A stretch of 44,094 nt of DNA from a virus. Of this stretch, positions 7,147-16,327 are shown piece by piece. Where the stretch lies: positions 1 through 44,094 of IMG/VR virus record IMGVR_UViG_3300013286_000018. One strand, given 5' to 3'. The position numbers were made by a program, and so were the translations under genes. The notes beneath the pieces were generated by a model, which ran no database searches, had not been told where the DNA came from, and was given only the letters and a program-made list of their open reading frames with translations. How positions within the stretch are numbered: the stretch's first letter is position 1; every line of letters starts with the position of its first letter.

Positions 7147-7749
7147 ATGGCAGCAACAAATATCAGTCGGTTCTCGTCAATTGTGACAGACCCACTTCGC
7201 AATTTTAAATTTTTTGCGGAATTCACACCATCAAATACAGCTGTATTTGATAACGATATTGCCCCTACCGTGTCTGCGGGTTTTACCAGCATTACGGGTT
7301 TAGGCATTAACACTCAATCAATTCCATACCGTGAAGGTGGTTATAACACCACAATTCACCAAATTCCTGGAATGACAACTTTTACACCTATTACATTTCA
7401 GCATGGAACTTTAAATTCTAACTATCAGGGTATTAAATGGATGCGTGGTCTCTTTGCGGCAGCATCTGGAGAAGGACTTGCAATAACACCAGGGTCTAAT
7501 GACTTTCGTTGCAATGTCAAGATTTTTATTCTTGACCATCCTTCAACGGTTGATGGAGATTTGCATCAAATTGCAAAAATGCGTTTTGATGTTCACAACG
7601 CATGGATTACAACGCTACAATACTCAGACCTCAACGCAGGCGACCAAAACATCTTATTTGAACAAATGACTCTTGTTCACGAAGGATTGTCTGTTGGTTA
7701 CATGAAAAATGGAGCAGTAGATACAAATACAAAGTTAGGTCTTGCTTAA
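7147..7749 (+). CDS. Tail tube protein (T4 gp19-like)
   Basis: A 200-residue protein with the gp19-type pattern: DPLRNFKFFAEFTPSN, then AGFTSITGLGINTQSIPYRE, GGYNTTIHQIPGMTTFTPIT and KWMRGLF. Hexameric rings of this protein stack to form the inner tube enclosed by the sheath. It has an SD (AAGGAG at 7135-7140) just before the ATG and lies between the sheath and the chaperone/tape-measure genes, the conserved order in contractile systems. Confidence 0.92.
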   Translation: MAATNISRFSSIVTDPLRNFKFFAEFTPSNTAVFDNDIAPTVSAGFTSITGLGINTQSIPYREGGYNTTIHQIPGMTTFTPITFQHGTLNSNYQGIKWMRGLFAAASGEGLAITPGSNDFRCNVKIFILDHPSTVDGDLHQIAKMRFDVHNAWITTLQYSDLNAGDQNILFEQMTLVHEGLSVGYMKNGAVDTNTKLGLA

Positions 7750-7771
7750 TCAAATATAAGGAGCATTAATC

Positions 7772-8563
7772 GTGGAAACAACATCTAATCCAAGAGCAGT
7801 TAGCGCTGCTATTGAAGAGGCATTAAAAGAAACACCAATTGAAATAAAAACAATTGCGCCATCAAATAATGACGTGAACCTTCCTGGGGGATATATCTCC
7901 CAGGATGGTTCTCTCATTAAATATGCGGAGGTGCGTGAACTTAACGGCTCTGATGAAGAAGCTATCGCTAAAGCGGGTTCATTAGGAAAAGTACTCAATA
8001 CAATTTTGCAAAGAGGGCTTGTAAGTTTAGGGCAAGAAAAAGTAACTAAAGATACTTTTGAAGACCTTTTAGCTGCTGATAGAGAAGCAATTCTCTTAGG
8101 TATTAGAAAGGTAACATTTGGAGAAAAAGCGGACTATAACCTTTTTTGCCCTAAATGCGGAGAAGAATCTGTAGTTACTATTGATTTAAATGAAGACATT
8201 CCAGTATCGGAGTTGGCAGACCCAATTATTGATAGAAAATGGGATGTAGAAATTAAAGCTGGAATAGCTAAGGTAACTCTTCCTAACGGTCGTACTCAAC
8301 GACTACTTATGGAAAGCACTGAAAAAACTTCTGCGGAGCTTAATACAGTTCTTTTAGAAGGTTGTTTAATTGGAATTAATGGACAGGGTTCTCTTGGAAC
8401 ATCTACCGTGCTTAAGCTTGGTATGGGAGATAGAGAAAAGCTTGTTGAAGAAATTTTGACTAAAAATCCAGGACCACGCCTTGGGGATGTGATGAAGACA
8501 TGTGAGGCATGCGGTACAGAGGTAAATACTCCGCTCAGTCTTATGTCTTTGTTTCGCCTATAG
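7772..8563 (+). CDS. Tail assembly chaperone / T4_baseplate-like (PF12322) protein
   Basis: A 263-residue GTG-start protein (AAGGAG upstream). It carries two CxxC zinc-type pairs, FCPKCG and CEACG, separated by about 120 residues, as in T4 gp26-like proteins grouped under PF12322. It sits between tube and tape measure, exactly where tail assembly chaperones lie. The stop at 8561-8563 is followed by an open frame, shifted +1, that lacks a start codon and runs to 8705, so a longer frameshift product of about 310 residues is likely. The chaperone role is inferred from position and the frameshift. Confidence 0.75.
   Translation: METTSNPRAVSAAIEEALKETPIEIKTIAPSNNDVNLPGGYISQDGSLIKYAEVRELNGSDEEAIAKAGSLGKVLNTILQRGLVSLGQEKVTKDTFEDLLAADREAILLGIRKVTFGEKADYNLFCPKCGEESVVTIDLNEDIPVSELADPIIDRKWDVEIKAGIAKVTLPNGRTQRLLMESTEKTSAELNTVLLEGCLIGINGQGSLGTSTVLKLGMGDREKLVEEILTKNPGPRLGDVMKTCEACGTEVNTPLSLMSLFRL
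8552..8556 (+). other. Candidate +1 ribosomal frameshift site
   Basis: Near the end of the upstream frame the codons are ATG TCT TTG TTT CGC CTA TAG. A P-site tRNA-Phe on TTT could slip forward one base to TTC, after which GCC TAT AGT GAG is read and translation continues to 8705. This is the slip that best fits the sequence, but a -2 shift reaches the same frame and cannot be excluded. Confidence 0.5.
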
Positions 8564-8705
8564 TGAGAAAGATTACGAAAGCTTACTAGACCAATACGAG
8601 GCTCTTACCCGAGCGTTTACTGGTTGGACATTAGAAGATATACGTTCCTTGTCTTTTAGGGAACGTGGAAACTGGCTTGCAAGAGCCTTAAAGAGAAGAG
8701 GATAA
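8556..8705 (+). CDS. Frameshift extension of the tail assembly chaperone
   Basis: An open frame from the proposed shift to TAA at 8703-8705 encodes AYSEKDYESLLDQYEALTRA, then TGWTLEDIRSLSFRERGNWL and a basic end. It has no ATG, GTG or TTG start in its first part and has strong coding character. It fills the 143 bases between the upstream stop and the tape measure start, where all other genes abut. The C-terminal 'TGWTLEeIr.LSvRER..W' pattern is typical of chaperone second halves. It should be annotated as the joined product 7772-8554 plus 8556-8705. Confidence 0.65.
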   Translation, partial: AYSEKDYESLLDQYEALTRAFTGWTLEDIRSLSFRERGNWLARALKRRG

Positions 8706-8706
8706 C

Positions 8707-10911
8707 GTGGCTGGAGAGTTTAACTCCGATGCGGGCTCTAAGACTAAGATGCTCAATGACGTCTACTCTTTACTGCAAAAAATTTCACCTGAGTTTGACA
8801 AAATTGATAACCGTTCCAAAAGCATCGGTAGCAGCATTAAATCGTGGCTCAGCGGTCTTGGTGGGGTGGGCGGCGGAACTAGCCCTGGTATGGCTATTGC
8901 CAATTCTCAAGGCACATACAGCGCTGGTTTTGGTAGCGGCGGTGGAGCAGCAAACCTTGTAGGAAGTATTGCTAGTGCTGGAGTAACTGCCGCTGTCGGT
9001 GTTGCAAGCTCTGTAACGTCTGCAATGCCTACAGTGCAACAAGCAGTTTCTTCTCAACTTCTTACCTCTCAAGCCAAATTTTCTGGCATGCAGGGAAACG
9101 TTAATGCTAATGTAAGAAGTCTTATGGGCATGGGAACAACAGCCAGCTCAACTGATGTTCAACAAGCGATTGCCCAGGGAACAGCTAATGGTCTTCTTCC
9201 AGGGCTTCCTGGATATAACAATCAAATTATGCCTGGAGTCATGCAGCTTTCTAACCTTACTGGAAGTGCTACTAGCGCTATGCAAGCAGCTACCGCACTC
9301 AACTCAGGTAATTCTGTTAATACTCTTCGTATGATGGGTATTCAAGTTCGTGGCTCTAATGGCGCTGAAAGAAACCCAGCAGCAATTTTTAAAGATATTT
9401 ATAATTTTGCCGTTTCGCAATCAGGGGGGCGCCTTAATGCTAGCAATATAGCGATTGCTCTCCAGCCAGGAAACGGTCTTGCTAATCTTCTTGATGCGGC
9501 TTCTGCTGGTGACCCAGTTCTTCGTAATGCTCTTCAAACAGCCGCCATTCAATTTTCTAAAGGTGGAGATTTAAGTAAATCAAGCCTTACTCAAACAGAA
9601 CAATTAACTTCCGCTATTAATTCACAAAGCACTCTTAACCAAAAAGAATTTGGTTTATTAGCGGCATCTCAAAAACCAGAAGCAGCTGGATTTACAGAAG
9701 CTAATAGACTTTTAGGCAGAGCTACCGATGCCCTTACTAAGTTGGTGGGAAGTAATGCCGTAGCCGCTGCAGCCCTTAAACAACTTGCTAAGGGCGAGAC
9801 TATTCTTAATAACCCTGTAGGTAAAGGTGCGGCAGGTGCGCTTTCTAACATTGCTGGTTTTGGTATTAAAGCTGCTGGGGCTATCCTTGGTTTTATTGCT
9901 GGTGAAGCGGTAGACCCGTTGGGTGGTGGAATTGTTGGTGCTGGTCTTGGTTTTACGGGAGCATCTGCTCTTGTTAATGGTTCTGGTCTTGGGCAAAAAA
10001 GTAGCTATGGGTTGGGACAAGGCGCTACGGTAAAACCGCAAGCAACAAGTATTCAAAGTTCTGGCGCTGCAAATCTTGTAATTTCTACGGGGCTTTCTCT
10101 TCAAGGCACTCCTTATTCATGGGGTGGCGGAAATATTGGCGGTCCAACAACGGGAACTAATCAAGGAAATGGCACTGTTGGTTTTGACTGTTCTTCATTT
10201 GTTCAGTATGCGTTTGCACGAGTTGGTGTTATGTTGCCTAGAACAACCAACGCACAAATAAATTGCGGAACACCTATTGTTCCCGTTACAGATGCTCAGC
10301 CTGGTGATTTGTTGTTTTTTGGTAACGCACAAGTTCCCGACCACGTAGGCATTTATATTGGAAATAATCGTATGGTTGAATCTCCCCATACTGGAGATGT
10401 TATTAAAACAACTAGCGTAAACCTTAATGGTGTTGCTGCGGTACGACGTGTCATTAACGGTGCTACTGGAACAGCTATTAATGGAAACCTCCTTAAAAGA
10501 GGAGGGCATAGAAGCGCTACGACTATGGCTGGAAACCTTAGCGGACTTCTTCAAGGAATGGTTGGAAACTCTTTTAGCGGCGGCTCACTTAGTAAAAATG
10601 ACCTTTTAGGCTATGACGCAAACCAGGCAATGAGTGGTGGAGTGTCTGTTGGAGGCGGCGGCATTGGTCAAGGAGCATCTTTACCAAATTCTCATGCAGC
10701 GTCTATGGCTCAATCATACTTATCTTTTAATAGGAACACTGGTATGCTTGAGTCTGGAAATAACGCCTCTGGAAATGTATTTAATTACGGGGGAGTTTCA
10801 GTAGAAGTTAAGGTCCCCCACGGAGCACAAGTCACACCACAAGAACTTAGCAAGGCTATTAAAGCCGAACTTAAATCTCTTCCTATCTCCGTTAGGGTGG
10901 CATCAACATGA
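8707..10911 (+). CDS. Tape measure protein with NlpC/P60 peptidase domain
   Basis: A 734-residue GTG-start protein. Residues 1-450 are helical and rich in Ala/Ser/Gly with hydrophobic stretches near residues 85-105 and 380-430, as in tape measures. Residues about 455-590 form an NlpC/P60 domain: GTPYSWGGGN, then FDCSSFVQYAF with catalytic Cys495, PDHVGIYIG with His546 and a third polar residue at His561 (ESPHTGD). This domain would cut cell-wall stem peptides during DNA entry. The last 140 residues are Gly/Asn-rich and end in a beta segment. At the usual 1.5 A per residue a tube of roughly 110 nm is expected. It overlaps the next gene by 4 bases. Confidence 0.88.
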   Translation: MAGEFNSDAGSKTKMLNDVYSLLQKISPEFDKIDNRSKSIGSSIKSWLSGLGGVGGGTSPGMAIANSQGTYSAGFGSGGGAANLVGSIASAGVTAAVGVASSVTSAMPTVQQAVSSQLLTSQAKFSGMQGNVNANVRSLMGMGTTASSTDVQQAIAQGTANGLLPGLPGYNNQIMPGVMQLSNLTGSATSAMQAATALNSGNSVNTLRMMGIQVRGSNGAERNPAAIFKDIYNFAVSQSGGRLNASNIAIALQPGNGLANLLDAASAGDPVLRNALQTAAIQFSKGGDLSKSSLTQTEQLTSAINSQSTLNQKEFGLLAASQKPEAAGFTEANRLLGRATDALTKLVGSNAVAAAALKQLAKGETILNNPVGKGAAGALSNIAGFGIKAAGAILGFIAGEAVDPLGGGIVGAGLGFTGASALVNGSGLGQKSSYGLGQGATVKPQATSIQSSGAANLVISTGLSLQGTPYSWGGGNIGGPTTGTNQGNGTVGFDCSSFVQYAFARVGVMLPRTTNAQINCGTPIVPVTDAQPGDLLFFGNAQVPDHVGIYIGNNRMVESPHTGDVIKTTSVNLNGVAAVRRVINGATGTAINGNLLKRGGHRSATTMAGNLSGLLQGMVGNSFSGGSLSKNDLLGYDANQAMSGGVSVGGGGIGQGASLPNSHAASMAQSYLSFNRNTGMLESGNNASGNVFNYGGVSVEVKVPHGAQVTPQELSKAIKAELKSLPISVRVAST

Positions 10912-12119
10912 GCAATGTAACAAGCAGGGCTAGTAAAAGGACTTCCAACAGCTCAAGCAATGTTAAATATACACCTGTTCCTACAAGGGGCACTCACTTT
11001 CAAAATGCAATTGGACACATTGAAAATCTTTTAGGCGGAGTTTATAACGCAACTTTTGGAAACGATAAACTTAGCGACCAAGCAATCGGCACTGACATTA
11101 AAAATGCTTTTAAATCAGCTATTAAATATGCCAACACAAACCCAACATTAGGACAAGGTTACTCTGTAACCAATCAATCTCCAAATACAAAATTTAAAAA
11201 TTTTGGAAAACAAACTGGTGGCGCTGGAGGAACAAAAACTTCAGCAAAACCTCCAGTATTAAGTGCCCCTCCTTTAAATCCATCAGGAGATTATAAATTT
11301 AATCTTCCTCCACATCAATGGAGCCTTCCTTTAGACCCAAATGCAGTTTCACCAAATACTGTTGCTTCGCGTTCTGATGATTATCACAGTACGCGTCGAG
11401 GAAAAATTTGGTATTACAACGGCTATGTAGGGCCATCAAGTGCGCCTGATTATCAAAGCACTGGTATTTATACTCCACCTGCTAATGCAAAAGGTACTGT
11501 TAATAAATACGGATTTCAATTTATTTGGAACCCAGAAACATTTAGTCAAAATACTGCGGTTAATATGAGTATTACACCTTCTGCTTCTGACCCAACTATT
11601 GCACTTACTGGTTTTGCTGCAGCTAATTCAACTATGTCTTTTACATTACGTCTTGATAGAACTAACGATTTTGCTTGCGCAAAAACTTTTGTATTTAAAG
11701 ACGGTACTTTTACTGTTCCTGGTGGTGGACTTACTGTAAACAATGGTAATTTTCAAGAGGTAGGCAAATATTATAATTTTGGAAATAAATACGTAGATGG
11801 ATTTACTGTAGAACAAAACATTAAAGACCTCTTAACTTACGGCACTGAAGCGGATTTAGAATTTCTTTACAGAACAATTAACGGAACTGGTTGGAAGGGA
11901 ATTGGAGGAAGAGAAACTTCTAATATTGGTTACCTTATGCCATCCCTTATTCGTCTTGATTTAGGAAATCAAAAATTTGTAGGCGTAGTTTCTGATATAC
12001 AAGTAAACCACCTTGCTTTTACACGTGATTTAGTACCCATTCGTACAGATGTTAATATAACAGTTGACCTTCGCGCAAACATTCAACCAACCACTAATAA
12101 TGGGGTTGTAGGTAGATGA
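10908..12119 (+). CDS. Baseplate hub / tube-initiator protein (CIS tube-like)
   Basis: A 403-residue protein. Residues 1-130 are polar and low complexity (SNVTSRASKRTSNSSSNVKY). From about residue 195 it is beta-rich: VNKYGFQFIWNPETFSQNTA, then STMSFTLRLDRTNDFA and a C-terminal VVSDIQVNHLAFTRDLVPIR plus TDVNITVDLRANI, the pattern of Afp7/CIS_tube-type proteins ('F.fNP...' and 'V..v.i.y..f......P.ra.v.v.l'). These join the tube to the hub. The LysM/gp53-like gene follows directly, as in contractile injection systems. Confidence 0.65.
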   Translation: MSNVTSRASKRTSNSSSNVKYTPVPTRGTHFQNAIGHIENLLGGVYNATFGNDKLSDQAIGTDIKNAFKSAIKYANTNPTLGQGYSVTNQSPNTKFKNFGKQTGGAGGTKTSAKPPVLSAPPLNPSGDYKFNLPPHQWSLPLDPNAVSPNTVASRSDDYHSTRRGKIWYYNGYVGPSSAPDYQSTGIYTPPANAKGTVNKYGFQFIWNPETFSQNTAVNMSITPSASDPTIALTGFAAANSTMSFTLRLDRTNDFACAKTFVFKDGTFTVPGGGLTVNNGNFQEVGKYYNFGNKYVDGFTVEQNIKDLLTYGTEADLEFLYRTINGTGWKGIGGRETSNIGYLMPSLIRLDLGNQKFVGVVSDIQVNHLAFTRDLVPIRTDVNITVDLRANIQPTTNNGVVGR

Positions 12120-12394
12120 TTTATCAAAACTCTCGTTATTACACACAATTAATTGATTATGTATCTTTTGTTCCAAATGGTAATTCTTTTCCTATTGTTT
12201 TTTATCAATTTGACGACCCTGGAACAATTAAATGGCAAGAACATATTTATTCACAGGGGGAACGTTTAGACCAAATTTCACAAATGTACTATGAACGTCC
12301 CGATTACTGGTGGTTAATACCTGAGTATAACCCTCAAATTTCTGATTTTGATAACATTTTTCCTGGAATTGTTTTAAGGATACCTAATGTTTAG
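12116..12394 (+). CDS. LysM / gp53-like baseplate protein
   Basis: A 92-residue protein. The C-terminal half HIYSQGERLDQISQMYYERP, then YWWLIPEYNPQISDFDNIFP, IVLRIP, matches the 'v..Ge.ld.IA...ygd...ww.Ia..N.i.d...l.pG..l.iP' signature of gp53/LysM-type baseplate proteins. In T4, gp53 clamps adjacent wedges; in injection systems the LysM part belongs to the hub-associated protein. It overlaps both neighbours by a few bases (ATGA at 12116-12119). Confidence 0.75.
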   Translation: MIYQNSRYYTQLIDYVSFVPNGNSFPIVFYQFDDPGTIKWQEHIYSQGERLDQISQMYYERPDYWWLIPEYNPQISDFDNIFPGIVLRIPNV

Positions 12395-13709
12395 TCATAT
12401 GAATGTTTCATTTCCTACACTTAGTTTGCCTTTAACTAGGGCATATAGCCTTACATCTAGCCACGTTAAATATGAACATGAAATTCATATTATTAGATTT
12501 ATTGATTGGAGCGTGTCTTACGATTCTATATCTGGTGGAACCCCTATAACTATAACTATTAACGGTATTGGAAGCACTAGAACTTTTAATGGCTATGTTC
12601 ATCATATTGAACCTGACCTTTCGCCAGACAAACATTATGTAGATGTTCACGTAATTGGTGCTTCTTATGTTTTTAAACAACAATCACAAAAAGTATTTTT
12701 TGAAGCGACGGCTGACCAAATAGTTTCAGATATTGCAATTTCAAATGGATTTTCGTATATAGCAGTGCCTTCTCCACGTATATATGACCAGGTAGCTCAA
12801 GCTGGTATGACGGATTGGCAACTTATGGTAAAACTTGCAAAACAGAATGGATATTCTCTTAAAGCTAATAACACAAGCCTTATTTTTCAACCACTTACAC
12901 AAGATTTTACAGACATTAGACAGGAAGCACCTTATTATGCAATGCGAGGTTTAGAAACAAGAACAACGGGAATTTACTCTTTTAATCCTCTTATTGGAGA
13001 ATCAATTCCTTATGAAGATGCACAAAAAGCCACTGTAGCAATTAATGGAACTGATAGGGTAAATGCTGTCTCCCATTCTCAAGTAAACCAAACTCCTATT
13101 GTAAAAACAAGAAAAAAATCTGCTAATCCAATATTTGATACTTATCATACAAGAACTGTTGCGCCAACGTATGAAATTGCTCAGTATGAAGCTGCCGCAG
13201 CAGACGAAATAAATCGCTATGCTTACAGAGGTGAAGTTGTAATTCAAGGTAATCCAACAATTCTTCCAGATTCGCCAATTTATTTAGACGGTATTGGAAA
13301 AGATTACTCGGGCTATTGGATTGTTTTGGCTGTTTCTCACGACATTACGGGAAATGAAAAATACTCAACAACTTTATTGGTAGGTTCAGACTCTCTTGGA
13401 TTATCTTCGCAATGGACCGATAACAAAAATGTCACGTCTCCAAGCCAAATTATTAAAAGAGTTATTACTCCTGGAATTAGACAAAAAATAGTGGTGCCAA
13501 AAACAACTTTAAAAACTACGGGCAGAAGTCCCAAAGAGTCTGTTAAAACTTCTGTTTCAAAAACAGTTAACGTGCCAAAAATTGCCGCGAAAGCATCTCC
13601 ATCTCACAAATGGGTAGGGTCTGGTGGTAATTTAAAGGCCCCCCTAATTGTTGAAAAGAAGATGCCCCCAGTCGTATTAGATAAGTTGAGTAAATCACGT
13701 GTTAGATAA
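12387..13709 (+). CDS. Baseplate hub protein, gp27 / late control D-like
   Basis: A 440-residue protein with the layout of gpD/gp27 hubs: an N-terminal beta domain with ISGGTPITITINGIGSTRTF, NGYVHHIEP; a middle segment ADQIVSDIAISNGFSYIAV, then AQAGMTDWQLMVKLAKQNGY, SLKANNTSLIF; and a C-terminal domain with VVIQGNPTILPDSPIYLDGI, GYWIVLAVSH. A trimer of this protein caps the tube and carries the spike. Residues beyond about 365 are Lys/Thr/Ser-rich and may be a flexible linker. It overlaps the spike gene by 11 bases. Confidence 0.85.
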   Translation: MFSHMNVSFPTLSLPLTRAYSLTSSHVKYEHEIHIIRFIDWSVSYDSISGGTPITITINGIGSTRTFNGYVHHIEPDLSPDKHYVDVHVIGASYVFKQQSQKVFFEATADQIVSDIAISNGFSYIAVPSPRIYDQVAQAGMTDWQLMVKLAKQNGYSLKANNTSLIFQPLTQDFTDIRQEAPYYAMRGLETRTTGIYSFNPLIGESIPYEDAQKATVAINGTDRVNAVSHSQVNQTPIVKTRKKSANPIFDTYHTRTVAPTYEIAQYEAAAADEINRYAYRGEVVIQGNPTILPDSPIYLDGIGKDYSGYWIVLAVSHDITGNEKYSTTLLVGSDSLGLSSQWTDNKNVTSPSQIIKRVITPGIRQKIVVPKTTLKTTGRSPKESVKTSVSKTVNVPKIAAKASPSHKWVGSGGNLKAPLIVEKKMPPVVLDKLSKSRVR

Positions 13710-14202
13710 TATGTACTACGGAATATATCGTGGGGTTTGTCAAGATAACCAAGACCCAGAAAACACTAATAAAATTAAATTTACTTGTCCTCAAATTTTG
13801 CATACAAATTGGTCTAACTGGGCTTATCCAGTAAATCCAATAACTGGAAATGCTAATCATTTAGACCACATCCCTCATTTAGCTTCAGAAGTTGCCAACT
13901 TATTAAATACGCACGCAACTCATACAATTAGTGGAACTACTGCAAGCGCTCTTTCTGGACCGCAAGCGCATACGCATACTTTTAGTACAACTGCTGCGCA
14001 CGCCGCCCACACTGGAAATAGCGGAAATCTTACACATGCGCATGTAGAATCAACAGATTCTTTAGATAAAGATGGTTCTGAAAATGGTCAATTGGCAGCA
14101 GAACACACGTATCATAGAAAAGTTCCTAATATAGGTCAAGGAGTATGGGTTATGTTTGAAGGCGGAGACGTTAATTTTCCTCTATGGGTAGGAGTATTTT
14201 AA
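13699..14202 (+). CDS. Spike protein, gp5-like OB fold with His-rich insertion
   Basis: A 167-residue protein. Both halves of a gp5-type OB fold are visible: residues 6-46 (YYGIYRGVCQDNQDPENTNK, IKFTCPQI, WAYPV) and residues 143-167 (PNIGQGVWVMFEGGDVNFPL, WVGVF). Between them, residues 54-139 hold 13 His, including HTH at 91-93 and HAH at 113-115. HxH pairs in phage spike and fibre tips coordinate iron. This suggests a metal-binding needle segment within the OB domain. No lysozyme domain is present. The metal role is inference. Confidence 0.8.
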   Translation: MLDNMYYGIYRGVCQDNQDPENTNKIKFTCPQILHTNWSNWAYPVNPITGNANHLDHIPHLASEVANLLNTHATHTISGTTASALSGPQAHTHTFSTTAAHAAHTGNSGNLTHAHVESTDSLDKDGSENGQLAAEHTYHRKVPNIGQGVWVMFEGGDVNFPLWVGVF

Positions 14203-14598
14203 ATGGAGAGAGCAATAATTCTTCCTTTTTCTGTAAACGCATCTGGGTCAATTTTGTCGTCTAGTGACCAAAAACAAATTTTTCAAAGTCGAGTTGTTTC
14301 CGCTGTTATGACGGAGATTGGTGAACGAATTTTTAGGCCCACATACGGGGGCACTGTAAAAACCGCGTTATTTGAAAGTGAAGCTGATGCCTCTAGCATT
14401 GTCTCCAACAGCATAAAAGATGTTTTTAATAAATACCTTGGCAACCTGTCTTTACTTAATGTTTTGACCTCTATTGACCAACAACAAGGCATTTTAAGCG
14501 TTACAATTGACTACGCCTTGCCTAATAAAGATAAAGCTCAAGTATCTTTTAAGACAGGCACCCTTGACCGTACTGGCAAAGTTATTCAGGAGTATTAA
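14203..14598 (+). CDS. Baseplate wedge protein gp25-like
   Basis: A 131-residue protein of the gpW/gp25 family. The N-terminal strand region is followed by SRVVSAVMTEIGERIFRPTY, GG, equivalent to the conserved 'L.T..GER...P.YG' segment, and a C-terminal NVLTSIDQQQGILSVTIDYA, L. gp25 subunits nucleate the sheath on the baseplate wedge. It starts directly after the spike stop and overlaps the next start as TAATG. Confidence 0.9.
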   Translation: MERAIILPFSVNASGSILSSSDQKQIFQSRVVSAVMTEIGERIFRPTYGGTVKTALFESEADASSIVSNSIKDVFNKYLGNLSLLNVLTSIDQQQGILSVTIDYALPNKDKAQVSFKTGTLDRTGKVIQEY

Positions 14599-16325
14599 TG
14601 GCGTCTAATTATATTCCGTCCGTAGACTATACCTCACGTGACTACGCGGCAATTCGTGATGACATGATTGCCCTTATTCCCTACCTTTTGCCAGAATGGA
14701 CAACTACAGACGCTTCAGATTTTGGCATCACGCTTATTGAACTTTTTGCTTATGAGGGCGATAAACAAAATTATTACATTGATAGAGCCGCAAATGAAGG
14801 TTTTATTGCCACGGCAACTCAAAGAAGTTCAGTGTTGTCTATTGCAAATATGTTGGGGTATACACCAAGCACTGGTAACCCAGCAAAAGTAACGCTTACA
14901 TTTTCTAATTCAACGGTTTCTTCTATAACAGTGCCTGCTCTTACTCAAGTATCAACTACTACAACTGTAAATGGAATAAATACGCAAATTATTTTTGAAA
15001 CAGACTCCTCGGTTATTGTCTCTGCAAATAGCTCAAATACAATATCGGCAACTCAAGGAAAAACAATTTTTTACGAACATGTGGGCGATTCAGACGGAAC
15101 AGCTAATCAAAGTTTTGTTTTAGCTAACCATCCACTTATTTCAAAAACAAGTAGCGTTATTGTAGGAACAATTGTTGGAGGAATTCCAACGGGAACGGCG
15201 TATACAGAAGTCCCTTATCTTATTGACGCTGGATATAACGACCCTTCGTACATTATATCTACAGATGCTGACGGTATTTCTTATATTAATTTTGGTGATG
15301 GTATTAGCGGAAGAATTCCTCCTACCAACGGTATTTACGTAACATACCGTGTTGGTGGCGGGGCTTCAGGAAATGTTGGGCCAGGAACATTGACCTATCA
15401 ACTTAACAATGTGGTTGCTGGTCTTAGAGCTAATAACTTAGCTGGTGCTACAGGCGGTGCTGACCCAGAAACTACTGACAGTATTAGGTTTAATACTCCG
15501 CATTCTTTAACAGCTTTAAACCGAGCTGTTTCCCTTGCAGATTATGCAGCGCTTTCTGTTCAAGTGCCGTCTATTGCTAAAGCAATTGCTGATTCTGGTT
15601 CCTCTTATAACAGTATTATTTTATACATAGCTCCCTTTGGAGATAGCAGTTTAGGTACTCCTGGAATTGATGCTCTTGGAGCTCCCACAGACACTTTTAC
15701 AAATGCTTCTAATGATTTAATTACATATTTAACGGATAAAGCACCCGCAACTACCACTGTAACAATAAATCCTCCAGTATATGTTCCTATTAATATTACT
15801 TTAACAGTTTATTTACTTCCTCAATATAAACAAAAAGACGTTACATCTGCAATTAATCAAGTTCTTAACAATTTATTTGATTATACAAACGTTATTTTTG
15901 CGGAACAAGTAGTCCTTCAATACGTACATACAGCAATAAGTTCAGTCTCTGGCATTGATTATGTAGATATTACCCTTCTTACTCGTGCAGACACAACTTT
16001 TACGGGTAATATAGCCGCTAGTAGCCCGACTATTAGCAATGTATCTTCTTTTAACAATGTAGCAGTGGGTCAACAAGTAGCGCTTACGGCAGGGTCATCT
16101 GGAACAGTGACTATTGCCTCTGGGACAACAATTCAATCTTTTAATGTTGGCGCAAAAACCATCACTCTCTCCGCTAATGCTGGTGGGAGTAGTTCTACAA
16201 CAGGCGCCAATATTTGGACATCTTCTATAGCAACAACTGGAATTAATAAAATTCCTTGTGCTACATATGAGATTCCTAAAGCTGGAGTCTTTACCATTGT
16301 CCCTTCAGGCGGAATAGTAGGCTAA
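14598..16325 (+). CDS. Baseplate wedge protein gp6 / baseplate J-like
   Basis: A 575-residue protein with the family start IPSVDYTSRDYAAIRDDMIA, then DASDFGITLIELFAYEGDKQ, NYYIDRAANEGFI and QRSSVLSIANMLGYTPS. A middle beta domain has INFGDGISGRIPPTNGIYVT, YRVGGGASGNVG, the usual 'v.FGdG..G..p..G..i.v.Y..g.G..GN' block of baseplate J proteins. Gp6 dimers form the wedge ring. The C-terminal part, residues about 470-560, contains a Thr/Ser-rich beta insertion before the end. Confidence 0.92.
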   Translation: MASNYIPSVDYTSRDYAAIRDDMIALIPYLLPEWTTTDASDFGITLIELFAYEGDKQNYYIDRAANEGFIATATQRSSVLSIANMLGYTPSTGNPAKVTLTFSNSTVSSITVPALTQVSTTTTVNGINTQIIFETDSSVIVSANSSNTISATQGKTIFYEHVGDSDGTANQSFVLANHPLISKTSSVIVGTIVGGIPTGTAYTEVPYLIDAGYNDPSYIISTDADGISYINFGDGISGRIPPTNGIYVTYRVGGGASGNVGPGTLTYQLNNVVAGLRANNLAGATGGADPETTDSIRFNTPHSLTALNRAVSLADYAALSVQVPSIAKAIADSGSSYNSIILYIAPFGDSSLGTPGIDALGAPTDTFTNASNDLITYLTDKAPATTTVTINPPVYVPINITLTVYLLPQYKQKDVTSAINQVLNNLFDYTNVIFAEQVVLQYVHTAISSVSGIDYVDITLLTRADTTFTGNIAASSPTISNVSSFNNVAVGQQVALTAGSSGTVTIASGTTIQSFNVGAKTITLSANAGGSSSTTGANIWTSSIATTGINKIPCATYEIPKAGVFTIVPSGGIVG

Positions 16326-16327
16326 AC

